64,000 nucleotides of DNA from Carya illinoinensis (GCF_018687715.1 NC_056752.1:7351501-7415500); one strand, 5' to 3'; shown: positions 23,119-35,786, numbered from the stretch's first letter. Numbers and translations are program-made. The notes: generated from the sequence alone by a model not told the origin.

Positions 23119-26100
23119 ATGGCTTCTTTACTGAGTAGGGAGCAGTACGTGTACATGGCGAAGCTCGCGGAGCAAGCCGAGCGCTACGAGGAAATGGTCC
23201 AGTTCATGGAAAACCTTGTGACTGGCTCCAACCAGGTCTCTGAGCTCACTGTGGAGGAGCGCAACCTCCTCTCCGTCGCCTACAAGAACGTGATCGGCTC
23301 TCTCCGGGCAGCTTGGCGCATCGTGTCCTCGATCGAGCAGAAGGAAGAGGGCCGCAAGAACGAGGAGCACGTCGTCCTCGTCAAGGACTATCGGTCCAAG
23401 ATCGAGTCGGAGCTCTCGACCGTCTGCGCTGGGATTCTGAGGCTGCTCGACTCGCATCTGGTGCCGTCGGCTTCCACAGGGGAGTCCAAGGTGTTTTATC
23501 TGAAGATGAAGGGCGATTATCATCGCTATATGGCTGAGTTCAAGGTCGGGGATGAGAGGAAAACCGCGGCTGAGGAGACTATGCTGGCTTACAAAGCGGC
23601 TCAGGTTTTACTTAATTAATTTATATATCTTATCGAGCTTAAATTGTTTATCGTTGTGTCGCATAGAGCCATCGTAGTGGTTGATTAGATGAATTTATTA
23701 TTTAGCATATAGAATTTCATATGTTTTTTGAGTTTTTTCTCAACAATTTTTCAAAATAGTATCCAGTTTTTTTAATAAATGTCGAGGTAAGTCCGGTTCT
23801 GTTCTGAAGATGTCCGGGTAGTTGTGCATTGAGATTTCAGTATGAGCTTTGCTGTTTTTTCACGTCGGGGTCTCAGGTCCTTGAAATGGTTATGGGGCCC
23901 TTTTTCGTTCCAATTAATGACACGTGAGAGGATTTGTTTCTCCATTTGCAAAATTAATAATGAAGATCCCGTTTTTAAATTTGTATATATTTCTAAATGT
24001 GTCCCATTTTTTCAGATTTTACAAATGCCAAATAAATATTGAACCCTTATAATTGTAAAATTTTTCAGCTAAACATATAAGGGATTTTGTTTATTGAAGG
24101 TGAAATAAGACAACTCATAGTCTCATCATACTTCTGTAGTTAGATATCTGAAAGTCACGGTGGTAGTCCAGTTTTATGAAACAGCAGCTCATTATGTCCA
24201 TGGCATTATCTACTAGAAGTGAACTGTTAATCCACTTTCCATCAAGTAATAACCAACATTTCAAGCTTGGTTTTGCAAATTAATCAACTGACTTCCTGCA
24301 TCAATTAATTGACGGATCTACGTTTTCATTCAGTTGTTATTCTGCATAGATCAAAGCCTCTGCATATCTCCATTGATAAGCCAGTTCCTTGCTTTCACTC
24401 CAACTTTGTTGAGTGTTCCTCAATTTCTATCTGGTTGGTTGTTCTGTAGGGTGCTGCCTATGCTAGTTAGTTTTTGCTCCCGAGGGAAAGTATACTTTAT
24501 ATTTAGAAAAAAAAGATTTATCTTTGTACTTCATCTTTTGATCGAAAAAGATGGTTATTTATATGGTTATTTATTGGTTTGAAGGATATAGCACTTGCGG
24601 ATCTTGCTCCGACACACCCTATAAGGCTGGGGCTCGCACTTAACTTCTCTGTCTTTTACTATGAGATCCTAAACTCATCAGAGAAAGCTTGTGGCATGGC
24701 AAAGCAGGTTCACTTCTCTTTTCTTTACTACATTTATAGTGGACAAGAACAAAAAATTATATATGTTTTGAAAAGCAGGTACTACATTTATAGTGGACAA
24801 GAACAAAAAATTATATATGTTTTGAAAAGCAGAAGAAAATTATAAGCTATATATGGACCAGAATGTATATAAGAGTTTTGTAGATATGATTAGGATTGGA
24901 AAGCTAGAGCTTGTGAATTTCTCATGCTCTGCTTCACAATCATGATTATGCCTTTGAGCCATTTTCCTAGTTGTCTTTTTTGTTTTCTATCCAGCTTAAT
25001 AAATTCATCTGTGCTTGGCTGCTTAGCAAACTTCATTTCCACCTTAGTAATTTGCTGATGGTGCTATGTGCATCGATTTTTTTAGTCAATAAACAAGAGT
25101 TTTATTCATGATATAGATAAGGCATAGCTCAAGTATAGAGGACATACACAAGAGTGACATCTAAGCATGAGCATCCAGTGATACAAGAAAATCATGAATA
25201 TGTAATCCATTAAAATTTATTACAAACAGCCAGTGGACTACGGTATTACAAAAAAAAAATAATTAAGTGTGACTGGAAGTGCAAAATTAATATTCGCAGA
25301 GAGAGGACTATTTGAATGAGATTTATTGATAAAATTATTAAAAAAAAAAAAAAAAAGGACGTTGAGATTTAGGATTGATGAGATTAATGTGACTTCAGGA
25401 CTGGACCACCTTTCCTAAGTAAATCTGTATCCACCTTTCATTCAGTCCTAACGATATGGCCCACTTGTGGATTAGTTTCAGGTATCTGTCCACGATTCCA
25501 AAGTGTGATCGAGATGAATTCAGGAAATGGGATCATCATGGTCACCATAGGATCTTTTGTTTTTGTCAGTTCTATTTTCTTGAATTTGGGTTCAAATTAG
25601 GATTGGGTTTTATTCAAATTGAGCCTTGGAATAACCTCAAGCACATGAGATGTTCCATGAGTAGGAGACATTGAACTAGATCAAATGGGATATCAGCTTA
25701 GAATTGCTACATTAAAAGGCATAGGGAAACACTAGTGGAGTTTCAATCTCAAACAGAGGTGGGTCACAAATTATGGGAACAAGATACACTCATTTGCTAG
25801 TGGATGTATGTGCTAAGTTTGGTTGGTCAGTAAGGAATTGGAATGAGGGTTATGCTGGTAATGAAGGGTTGTGGGCTATCATTCTTTTTTAAGTAGGGAT
25901 GTGGGTTATATCAACAAGGATTTTGGGAGACTTAACATCGTGTGGCAGATCACATGATATCACTGGTTTTATCTGTTTGAGGTATTTCTGGCAGTAAGAA
26001 ATTAATTGAAGATATAATTTTGGTAACATAAGGATAAAAACTATATCATTCCGGTTTGATAAAGAACTTATGAAAGATCACTTGTTGACTGGCCCCTTTA

Positions 26101-28019
26101 GTGGTCTAGTTCAAGTTATGGAATGTAGGTCGGTTTTCTAAAATGTCATTTATTATTGTATTGGGGTGTCTCTGTGTTCTATTTAACATGGATGATTAAA
26201 ATCAGTGAAGGAAAAACCCATAAAAGTAAATGTATTGATTCTGTGTGTCATGTTCTGGCACATTTAGTATAAGTTTTTGAACTTGCCTACTTTTATCTAA
26301 TAGAACTCCTTAGAAGAAGAGCTGAAGTCTATAATGAATCCCTCAGTTGCTCTGGAAACAGCAACCAAGTGAAGGTGCAAATAAATTTATGATCTGATTA
26401 TTCAACCAACCCCACCCCCAACACCACCCCAAAACAACAATGACAAAAAAAAAAAAAAAAAAAAACGACAAAGAATCAAAAAGAGTTGAAAAAAAAATAG
26501 CTGCATTATGTTGGTCTACGAAAGATATGGATGCACCCTTGTTATTAGGTACTTTCGTATGTTATTAAGTTGAAAGTTATACTATAGGCTGATGTAGTGA
26601 TTATCTGTTTTAGTTGACCTTTTTGTACTGACTGGATTTTTGAATCTCTTCTTTGTCCATAGGCCTTTGAGGAAGCTATTGCTGAGCTGGACACATTAGG
26701 CGAGGACTCCTACAAGGATAGCACTCTCATCATGCAATTGCTGAGGGACAACCTTACACTTTGGACTTCAGATATGCAGGTGAGCGCAACTTGAAGTTAG
26801 ATGAGACTTTGGTCATTCTGACAAAACCCTTGAACATTTTTTATAGCGTTTAGAAGCACAAATCAGGCCTGTGAAGAGATACAGAATAAATAATTATGGA
26901 GCATCACCAGAACATGCCTCTGGAAATTTAGAAAAAAACATCCTGATCATGTTTGCAAAATATTGTTTAAATGCAATGGAAGAACATGATAGTCTTACTA
27001 AAGGTCCTTTGTACAACAAAACTGAATGGTTTCAATCTCCGGTGTCCTTGGGATATCCTTTTGAGTTTGCAGTAACAGTAATTTCAAATTTGGTGTGGTG
27101 CTGTTTGCCCAAAATTGCTAGTCAGTCAGAGCATTGATGTGCCAGAGCCAATGGTGGCTCAAATTCAATTGGGTTAATCCAGGTTCCTTAATGCGTGTGA
27201 AGGATAATCAATTAGGCAGTTTAGAGAAGAGGAGAACAAACCGTTGGATTCCACCTGCCCACATTCAGATCCTTGTTATGGAAACTACTGCTAGAAAATT
27301 TCAATGACATTACTTTCGTTGTAAATATGTGTGAATTAAACATGCTGGAAAAAAATGAAAGAAAAAAAAACAATTGATAGTAAAAAATAAATAAATTGAG
27401 TAAGCCAATTCTGAAACTGGAATTGCTGAATCAAAAAAAAGTTAAGCAGCCAGGCCAACCGGAGAAGTCAAGGAGTAAATTCACCGGGTATGGATCTTTT
27501 TTACTCTCCCATCAGTATGGCCTTCTTGCTGTTATGCAGCTTCAGGCTTTAGCCGTCAGACATGTGCACCTTCTCGCTTGGTTGTTCTCATATATGCCCA
27601 TGCTCTTTTCCCCTTCTTTCTCAACTCCTGTTCTACATTTTTATACATCTCCTTTACCTCATGACCCAATTTCATCCTGTCTAGCTAATATATCATCATT
27701 CACACTGTCCTGGCTATGTTTTGCTATTGGCCTCATGGTGTCATCAGCCAAGGCAGGGGCATTACCTTGCTTTAGAATTTAAAGCTTTTAATTGGTCTGA
27801 CTGGTGAATCCCTCTGATCCTTGAGTGTTCTGTCAAGTTAGGATGGTTACTGTGTCTAAACCAATATAGTGTAAACAGGTGCAAAACAGCATTTACTTCA
27901 TTTTAACATCCTAGCTCATGAAGCTCAATAATCTTCCTCATGGTGGACTCCAAGATATGAATTTTGCTAAACTGCTACACTTTTTGGGGTTCATGCAGGA
28001 GCAGATCGATGAAGCATAA
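23119..28019 (+). CDS. GRF8: 14-3-3 protein, kappa/lambda (non-epsilon) type
   Basis: Four exons joined at GT-AG introns, 23119-23604, 24585-24707, 26663-26779 and 27999-28019, encode 248 residues, the usual length of Arabidopsis GF14 kappa and lambda. 14-3-3 dimers bind phosphoserine/phosphothreonine motifs on client proteins in cytosol and nucleus and alter their activity or location (for example H+-ATPase, nitrate reductase, hormone-signalling factors). Seen in the sequence: the start [20 protein letters not shown]; groove residues K56, R63, R136 and Y137 (within [13 protein letters not shown] and [12 protein letters not shown]); exon 2 with [17 protein letters not shown]; exon 3 with [18 protein letters not shown]; and a short tail EQIDEA, nearly the EQMDEA end of kappa/lambda. 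Intron 2 is about 2 kb and contains a tandem duplication and a LINE tail. All junctions keep phase 0. Kappa versus lambda cannot be settled by eye. Confidence 0.96.
24726..24833. repeat. 54-bp tandem duplication in intron 2 of the 14-3-3 gene
   Basis: The unit starting TACTACATTTATAGTGGACA is present at 24726-24779 and again at 24780-24833, identical for about 52 bases. The end of the first copy reads AAAGCAGGTACT, resembling the true exon 2 donor (AAAGCAGGTTCA) just upstream at 24707/24708. Confidence 0.93.
25076..25185 (-). mobile_element. 3' end fragment of an L1-type LINE in 14-3-3 intron 2
   Basis: A T-rich start is followed by AATAAACAAGAGTTTTATTC, then AGGCATAGCTCAAGTATAGAGGACATACACAAG. 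On minus this is the typical plant LINE 3' end, TTGTGTATGTCCT...GCCT...AATAAAACTC, followed by a poly(A) tail. A related copy lies at 49026-49135. The rest of the intron (to 26662) contains a poly(A) run near 26445 and nothing else I can name. Confidence 0.5.
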
Positions 28020-28670
28020 GCAATGGAATATTGTGCTCCTCAAGGGAGGTGGGCTTGAATGTCATAAATTATCTGTAATCTGTGTAATGCTGATCAACTG
28101 CGTCTTCATATGCACACCATGTACTAATCATAAGTTGTTGTCTATCTTGTTTAATTGTTTTTATTTTTTTTATTTTTATTTTTGTAATTTTATGGCTTAA
28201 ACTGACTCATGATAGTTATTTTACGCTTGTTCTACTTTCATTTTCTTAGTGATAGCAAATGTCTCTAGTTGTATCAACTTGAGGTGTGTGATTGACTTTA
28301 TGGAAGTTAACTTCTGATACCAAGTTAAAAGATTTCCATTGCCCATACTAAAATTGTCTGTAAGAGATAGTTCTAAAATATGTTTCTTTACTCAAATGGT
28401 GATACTTGTTTCCTGTAAAGCTGGTGTATCCTACCTGAAAACAACTTAAGGGGTTTTATTGGGCTTATTTTTACCACCTTGGGCTGGGCGTACTGAAATG
28501 GATATCGTCGTCACTGGGTTAAAGTTTATTTCTAGGATCCAAGACCTCATGCTGAGTATTGCAATTCAGGTATCATCCTGAAGTCTCTGTGCCGTATTCT
28601 AGTATTGAGGTACCTGACACAAGTTTGGAAGTCAAAATGCAAGAGGCGTAGTTTAACTTCTTTCTTTTGA
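28020..28670. other. 14-3-3 downstream region
   Basis: 3' UTR and intergenic sequence after the stop codon at 28017-28019. It is T-rich near 28160-28190. No gene or repeat boundary is seen. Confidence 0.5.
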
Positions 28671-28950
28671 ACATTTTGGATTATTACTGGGGGTATTGCT
28701 GACAGGTTTGGTAGCTTTTGTTAGCACTGTTCTTACAGGCCACATGCACCTATTCTGTAGGGAAATATGACCGGGACATGTTTTGCTGTGAAATTTGAAT
28801 TATAGATTACCTAGTATATGGCAAATATGATTCAAATTTCCCAGCAAAACATTGCCGTCATATTTCCCTACAGAATCGGTGCATGTGGGAACAGTGCTAA
28901 CAAAAGCTACCAAAAGTGTTAGCAGTCCCTCCAGCATTAACCCAAAATGA
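28671..28950. repeat. 280-bp fold-back (long hairpin / MITE-like inverted repeat)
   Basis: The left arm (from CATTTTGG at 28672, through GGTAGCTTTTGTTAGCACTG and TTCTGTAGGGAAATATGAC) is the near-perfect reverse complement of the right arm ending CCAAAATG at 28949. Arms are about 125 bases around a short loop near 28805-28830. It could be a MITE or a hairpin that yields small RNAs if transcribed. No clear target duplication was found. Confidence 0.85.
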
Positions 28951-30690
28951 TCTCGAACTTGACATCATCATTACCCATTTTATGCAAATTGGTAACTTAC
29001 AAAGAGGTCATTACAATCCAAAGGAGCGAGTCTTTTTGGCTATTGCTAAGATTTATGCTTGGATTAGATGGTTTAATTTGATTTTTTAATCTAGTTTATA
29101 TAACCCATTCAGTATCCCTGTTCCCTTTTTGTTTTTTTTTTGTCACACAACCTTCCAAATTGCTAGATCTTAAAAAGACTGGTTCTGCACTAGGGTGCAG
29201 CCTTGAGTTATTGCTGCCCGGCCAGATGGCCTGAGCAGTTGGTAGCATTTGTTGTCATCATTTGACAAGTAGCATGATTTACACTTTATTCTCGTAATTG
29301 CATATATCCCATTGTTGCAACTGCTTCTGTGGGAAAAACTTTCTTTTCGAGGCAGTGGGGTCGCTTTGAAAGGCAAACAGCGAGGCTGTCCGTTCATTAT
29401 TTTCACTAGGAACTTGAAGCATTTCAATTATCAAGAATGTGTATATTATATATATGTGGTCTACTGAAATCCACTCGATTATTGATGTTATATATAAAAA
29501 GATTCCTACCAAGTGTTATCTATAGTCTTCCGAACACACAACTGCTACATTCATTTTCCCTGTGAAGGCCCAGAACATTCTTTACAACCCGCAGTATGTC
29601 AAGGGGGCATAGACACTAAACAGCCCCTGCAATAACAAAACTCTTTCACAACTGTATGTGAATCGAACTTAGTTTTGTAAAATTATAATAAACTTTTTAA
29701 TGAAATGATGCGATTTCATTGGTTTGATTGTAAGACTAGTTGAAAAAAAGTTGTAGGTATATCTTGCATACTAGAAAACCCGTAGGAGCAAAGCCAACCA
29801 AGAAGGCACGGGAGAAGTGTTGACGGGCTGGAGCAAGGTCGATCTATATGTAGGGAGTCGTCTGCATGAGTGAGACTGGGATCAGGACGATGCATATTGA
29901 GGGATCATTTTGCAAGAAACAAAACAACAGGCTGTATAAGAGTCATCACTCGCTAACGTAGGACCCAGCAGGAGTTGGTGCAGACTAGACAGTCTAGACT
30001 AACTCCCTTCCCACAAGCAGAGCTTTAAACTCATCCAATCTCTCTACATCTTGATTATGATAAACCATAGGGAAATGGCTCAATATCACCTTTGATGTCC
30101 ATTTCGGTACAAGCTGGAAAGGAAGAAGGAAACATCCTTAAGATGACAAACCCACGAGAGTGGCTTGGGCGACGGTATAATGTCCTTGCGTTCATCTATG
30201 GAAGTAAATAATAAATGAAATATAAATGAGAGGGTGACAAACAAATTTGTGATCTCGATAAAGTCTACGTTCATAGGGTGTTAGGAGAGCAAATTCACTA
30301 TACTTGATGATTTATATGGTCTCTTATAGCTTCACGTATCTTTTAGTACAATAGAGGTTGTAGATCGTCTTGCCTGAAGGAAGAAGATGATGTATCTGGA
30401 GTCTCCAAGATGAAGATAGAAGAGGCCTCGAGAAGTTTGTGGTGTCTTGTAGGAAAATCCCCTTTTATCGAGGTCTCTTGAGAGTGGTTAATCTCTTGTC
30501 AGTTTTATGTTCCTATCTTATTTTCCCTTCGCGTGTTCGACTTAATTTACCTTACTTTTCACCTCTTTCACCTTTTGTCTCTTCCTTCTCTCCCTTATGC
30601 TTTTGATGAAAGTCACACAATAAGCTAGGCTTAGTTTATTTTATTCCCAACCATCACAGATCTTCTAGAAGAGAAATGATTGGTCTACAT
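28951..30690. other. Intergenic, no supported gene
   Basis: Mixed-composition DNA with a few short open frames (for example 29170-29427 minus and 30086-30274 minus) that show no family features and no splice context. I see no tRNA or terminal repeats. The stretch 29780-30650 is less A/T-rich and may be an old unrecognised transposon. Confidence 0.45.
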
Positions 30691-30694
30691 AAAG

Positions 30695-30835
30695 ATATTA
30701 CAAAATAAATTTACAAATTAATATGATTTGATATCGTAGGTCAAAATGTAAAATTTTATTGTAAAATAAATTCATTGTAATACATTAAATATATTATTTC
30801 ATTAAATATATTATTTTATTTTATAAGTTTGCTTT
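30695..30835. mobile_element. MITE family C, copy 1
   Basis: An A/T-rich segment with complementary ends, AAAATAAATTTACAAATTAA on the left and TTATAAGTTTGCTTTG on the right. The first arm and the ATATGATTTGATAT core are shared with copies at about 40211-40342 and 51440-51570. Confidence 0.5.
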
Positions 30836-30894
30836 GATTCTCTAGTTAGAATATTAAGCGAACATTGAATAGATGACAATTCCTTCAATGCCCA

Positions 30895-31830
30895 GTTTGT
30901 GATTTTATTAAATTTATCTTACCCCTTGAACCTCATTCATGGGGTCCCCAATCACAAAGGTTGGGAATCCATCAACAGTATCATGGCATGGGTATCGGAC
31001 CGGACCCCCTTCATTTCAGAACGCACTTCCAATTTCTATAGACGAAAGTTGAGATGAACATGCAACTCTTCAATCGTGGCACCTTGCCCCGGTGGAAACT
31101 AGATAATAAGGGCATGGGTTGAGCTGACATGTACCCGGCTCAGTCCACAAATTCGGCATGTTAATGCTACTTGGGATTCCCCCCAATTGGTCCTCTAAAA
31201 AGAGTCAATGGCCTTCTATAGAGTACTCGGCCATAAGCAAAATCCACCTAGAAGCCAACCCTCGCGTGGAAAAAGTGGACGGTAGGGATGGATGTGACTC
31301 ACCGCCCTGAGACCCCCTGATGACACCCAACTCTCGAGAGAGTTTGCATAGGCAGGTGGGCAAAAGGTATTGCGAACCCTTGATCTCTTGATACAAGGGA
31401 TGTAAGGGCTTAATAATGAACATTCACAGAATAAAATAAGTTAGAAAGTCACATCGCATTAATGATGCCGTTCCCCAAAACCTACGCTACATTAATGGTG
31501 CCACCCCAGAAACTACGTCACATTAAAAGATTTTGATTAGACGAATAGTTAAAATGACCTGAACTTCCTGAAGTAAGATATGAGTTATCTTTATCTAAAA
31601 ATCTAGTATAAAAGCTGATCTCTAAGTATAAAGAATTCTCTCTGATTCATCTAAACTCTCGCACAAACTACTTAGAAGATATACTGACTTAAGTATTAGA
31701 GACTCCCTGACTTTCACCAAGGCTCCCTACTCTCTGTATTTTCTAAAGTGTGCAGGTGCGAGGACTAAGACCAAACCTAGTCTAAAAGTGTACAAAATAC
31801 AACAATAAGACTACTTTTATCTTAATTTTA
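30895..31830 (+). mobile_element. Probable solo or partial gypsy-type LTR
   Basis: A segment of higher GC than its surroundings carries a TATAAAAG box (about 31609), then a leader-like stretch with ATACTGACTTAAGTATTAGAG and GTGCAGGTGCGAG (about 31680-31765), a layout common in plant gypsy LTRs (CTGACTTAAGC...GCAGGT). Two similar units around CATTAATGATGCCG and CATTAATGGTGCCA occur at 31455-31530. No internal retrotransposon proteins or second LTR are present. Exact ends and a target duplication were not found. Confidence 0.45.
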
Positions 31831-32361
31831 TAATATCTAATCGCTGTGCAATGCTCTTCTAGGAGCTCCATGCTGTACCTTCAGACAATGTAAATTAAGT
31901 GTTCAACAGCATTTACATGTTGAATTTGTGGACTGAGCCTCGTACAAGTTTTAATTAGACAAATTCCATATAAGCTCTTTGTAGAAAAGTAAGTTTTACT
32001 AATAAAAAAATAGATTTTTTATACATTTTTTAAAGTGAGGTATACTTTTTTACAAAAATTTGTATGAAATTTATTTATTTAGGACTTGAACAAATCATTT
32101 ATTTATATTAAAATCACCTAGTACTAGTGAGAGGTCTTTTGGCTTTATCTCAAGAAATATGAGATCGGGTTATTGTAATCATTTCTCATTTGTTTTTTTT
32201 TTCGCACTATATTAACTTGTTTAGTGTATTTGTTGGGGCTACTCATCCCCACTACTTGCACTTCATTTTAATTTAATAGAACTTAAAATGTGTGCCCTGA
32301 AGGAAGGTGTGGCAATGCATTCCTATCCAACACGGGACCAAGAAAATAAACACACACTCAA

Positions 32362-32600
32362 GTCTGATTTAGATATTGAGTTGAGTTTTTTATAAATAGT
32401 AATGAGTTGAGACGGTGGAGTGAGTTTTGTAGGGCCCATTTAAGATAAGTTTAAATGTATCTATAAGAAGTTAAAAAATGTTATGGGTCTCACGTATAAA
32501 TATGTTTTGAATTGAAAGAAATTTAGTAATTTAAGAGATGAATGTTTGGATGTTAAATTCAGTTTAAAATTAGATTGAAACAAATTCCAAACAGGGCCTA
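32362..32600. mobile_element. MITE family D (single copy in the window)
   Basis: Contains GATTTAGATATTGAGTTGAG on the left, GTAGGGCCCATTT and GGGTCTCACGTATAAATATG inside, and ends CAAATTCCAAACAGGGCC. This matches, from memory, an abundant short element of Fagales genomes whose ends read GTTTGGAT...AAACAGGGCC. It lacks any coding capacity. Confidence 0.5.
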
Positions 32601-34470
32601 ACATATTTTATGCATGCATGTTTGTATGTGCGCTGTGATTATCGTGGAGTCGCGCAAGGAATGGCTGATGTGCTGGATGCTTTTGATAGCTGGACACAAA
32701 CCATGAGAGGAACCATTCTCGAGAGCTCGAATCTCAAACACGAAAAAGATTAAAAAGAAAGTCTTTGGACCACCATGCCATGCAGGTCCAAGGGAGACTG
32801 GGAATTGGTAAGAAGTAGCTCCTAACACTGTTAAGGTAAAAAGTAAGTAATTAAGGCTGCCATTAGAATTTCTAATTACACGTGATTTGGGACGTGCATT
32901 AAAAAGCATATCCTATTTGGTCTAACCAGAATTTTTGGGACGAAACCCCCCCACCCCCATTACAGATGTGCTGCTGGAAAAGGTCAACAGTCTCTACAAT
33001 GAGAAAGACAGAGCATCTCTAGGACAACAAAAAAGGGTTTGAAATTTGTGTTGTTAAAGTCTTAATAAAGAGTAAAAGCATGCGTCTTTTAGATCTCAAC
33101 ATGTAGAGTTCTTTTATGAATGCAGGATTAAGCTTCCCAAGTACTGGAGATTAGTTATTTTGGCAACACACTTCTTCTCAATTCTTGTCACTTTACTCCA
33201 TCAGAAGCTGGGATTAGCCTACTTGATTTTACTTGCTTGAACTTGAATGTTTAAGTACAGATATATATATATATATTTCTTTTGTCGTCCAATTGCTTTC
33301 TGCTCTGTGAAACCAATGGACCACAACGCTAAAAAGAAGTAATTTCAGAATTGAATGGTGTATTGGACAGATCTATGATATATAATTCTATGCATGCAAT
33401 GAGACTCTGAAGAGTGAGAAAAGTCAAGAACCATAATGATGAGAATTTCTGAAAGAAAATGGTTTTGAGTTTGGTCGTATAATGAGAAAGCAGGACAGTA
33501 ACATGCATGCTTTCTCACTTGAGAGGAAAATGACAGCCCTTTTTTTTTCCTTACAACAAATACAACTCACAAATGAAGAAAGATGAGTTACAACATTGGG
33601 TGGTGGTGATGGAAAATGCCTCTTTGTAGCAGTGCATGCGTTTTCAATGATGTGGCCATGGGTTAATTTGTCCAAACTATAGGATGTAGCTTTAGACACA
33701 CCTAACTGGGGCTTCTCCTGTTGGCATTTCTTTGTGCGGGCATGAAGGAGATTCCCATGAGGATGAGATCACGACCATCTGCCTCTGCAATTGAGAGGGG
33801 ATGGAAATTTATATATATATATATATATATGTATGTATATATATGTATATGTATGACAGTTAATTCACAACTTTTATCATTTGGAATTGTTGGAATTTAT
33901 ACGCTGTAATTCTTCTTACCATCAAATCATTACCTAGTTTATATCTCACAATCTCCTCATCATCACATTAATTCACCAACTTTCTCTCCCTGTCCACATT
34001 CGAACAATTTTAAAGATCTGAATCTTTTAGATCCGGATTTAAGAGCTTAGTACTCCCAATTTCAAGTGCAATATGTTAATGCATGCTTATCCTCCCACAT
34101 CCCCAATTTCCCTTTTGGTTTTAAACCTCTGTAGACAAAAAAGTTTCTTCATTAGACTTCAATTACTTACTCTTTTAATATGTTTGAACTTTTGAAGGGA
34201 TATTGCAAAGTTTTCGGGTCATTAACCATTGTACTTGATGATATCCTTGGGTTGAGTTATGCAATTTAGAGGGAGGTACAGATGGAATCTTGTTTGGATG
34301 AGAAAAGGCAAGAACACTAGAATTTGCACAAAGAGGTTCCAATGTGTGACTCAATCGATTCCTAATCTGCATGGGTTGGAATGATAAGAAGGCACATGAA
34401 TAAAAAAAGAAAAAAAAAAAAAGAGGATTGCCAAGTTTTCTTATCACATAATTTCTAATAAAAAAAATTA
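32601..34470. other. Intergenic, no supported gene
   Basis: A/T-rich DNA with a run of C at about 32947-32960 and TA/TG microsatellites near 33262-33275 and 33812-33850. The open frames at 32598-32909, 33424-33699 and 34175-34447 (minus) have no recognisable domain. Confidence 0.5.
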
Positions 34471-34477
34471 AAATCCT

Positions 34478-34690
34478 CGTTTAATTATACAGTTTAGAAG
34501 AAATGAAATGAGATACTTTATTAAAATTTGAATAAAATATTATTATAATATAGTTTTTTAATATTAATTTATCCTAGAATTTGAGAAAATTAAATTTTTT
34601 ATTAAATTTTTTTATAAAAATTTAAAAAAATTATAATACTTATATAAAATAAAATAAAATAATTTAATTTTATATAATCAATCCTCTTTA
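34478..34690 (+). mobile_element. MITE family A, copy 1
   Basis: Very A/T-rich segment containing GAAATGAAATGAGATACTTT, TTTGAATAAAATATTATTAT, ATTTGAGAAAATTAAAT and AAAATTTAAAAAAATTATAA in that order. A second, inverted copy with the same block order lies at 38950-39158. It resembles a common Fagales MITE by memory. Confidence 0.5.
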
Positions 34691-34904
34691 TCTATGTGCC
34701 ATAAGAGGAGATGGGATGTATTATTTAGAGCAATTGAGATTCACATTAAATCTATTAAAATACAAATATTGTATATAATTGAATTTACCAATTATCATAC
34801 TACCTTTTTTGTGAGTGATTGATGGGAGATGCTTATTTGTCGTGATTTGTCAAAGGAATTAATTTCAAGTTTTTGTACACAGCATACTTGAGTGAGAACG
34901 TCTA

Positions 34905-35110
34905 CACCAATGACAATTAGAAAAGGGAAATGCTTTGGGTCCAGTGTGTCCCGAATGATAATTTTTTTAATTACTAGTATTTTATTATGTATTCTTTTAA
35001 TGATATTGTGAATTTTTTTAAATAATATTTATAAATATAAAAAAATAGATAAAAAAACTGATTTGTTCGTTGAATTCTCGGGCTACATCCTTTTGTGGAC
35101 GTAGTAAAAA
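34905..35110. mobile_element. Possible degenerate MITE
   Basis: Begins GGAAATGCTTTGGGTCC and ends near CTCGGGCTACATCC, with an A/T-rich centre containing TTTAATGATATTGTGAATTT. The ends are only weakly complementary. It looks like a decayed short DNA element. Confidence 0.3.
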
Positions 35111-35786
35111 TCACTAGAAAACTTTGAAAATTTCTATTTACACTCCTATTTCTTCTGTACTTCTATGTTTATGTTCTCATGGACATCCCCAAAAACCTCT
35201 TTTCTCTGCCTCCAAACACATTATTAAAAAACACTTTTACTTGTGTTTTAAATGTCCCCAATACATCTTCCAAAATATTATTTTTGCACTCCCCATCATC
35301 TTAAAATCATTTTCTTGCTTCAAGTCCTTCATTAACTACTAAATGAAAAGTTAGAGACACAATGATTTAGTATATAAATTTTCTATTTTTCCTTTGCTGT
35401 ATAAAATTATTTCCAACATATATATATATATTAATAGTTTAGATTTCTTATTTGGAATTATAGTTTCTTTTCCTTTTTAATGTTCTGGCCTATGTATTCA
35501 CAGTCTTCTCTCCGCCGGTACCTTGGTAGCCCTAAAAGCAAATAGTCTCATTCCTACATAAAGCTCCTGTCTTTACCACGCCACTCTTCTAAACAGCATT
35601 CCTCCCACTCTCCCTTCTATATTCACCGAGTATCTCTATAATATTATTTCTCCTCTTGGGTTTATTGTAAAAATTTAAGAAGAAAATGTTCATCCTTGCA
35701 AGCTATTATGTTTAACTATCCCTTGTTCCATAGTCTTATTTCATGAGCTTTTCTCGGGTTTTCGGAGGGATTTTGAGGTCCTTTCA
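35111..35786 (+). promoter_or_regulatory. Upstream region of the D-type cyclin
   Basis: Probable promoter and leader. It contains a TA repeat near 35419-35431 and a pyrimidine-rich stretch (35500-35660). A TCTATAATATT box at about 35635-35645 is a weak TATA candidate, about 145 bases before the start codon. No clear E2F site is seen. Confidence 0.3.

Noticed and set aside
23128..23523. 131-codon minus-strand frame
   Set aside because: Shadow of 14-3-3 exon 1, produced by its GC-rich codons.
27396..27782. 128-codon frame in 14-3-3 intron 3
   Set aside because: Low-complexity, no domain, and it lies between well-defined exons.
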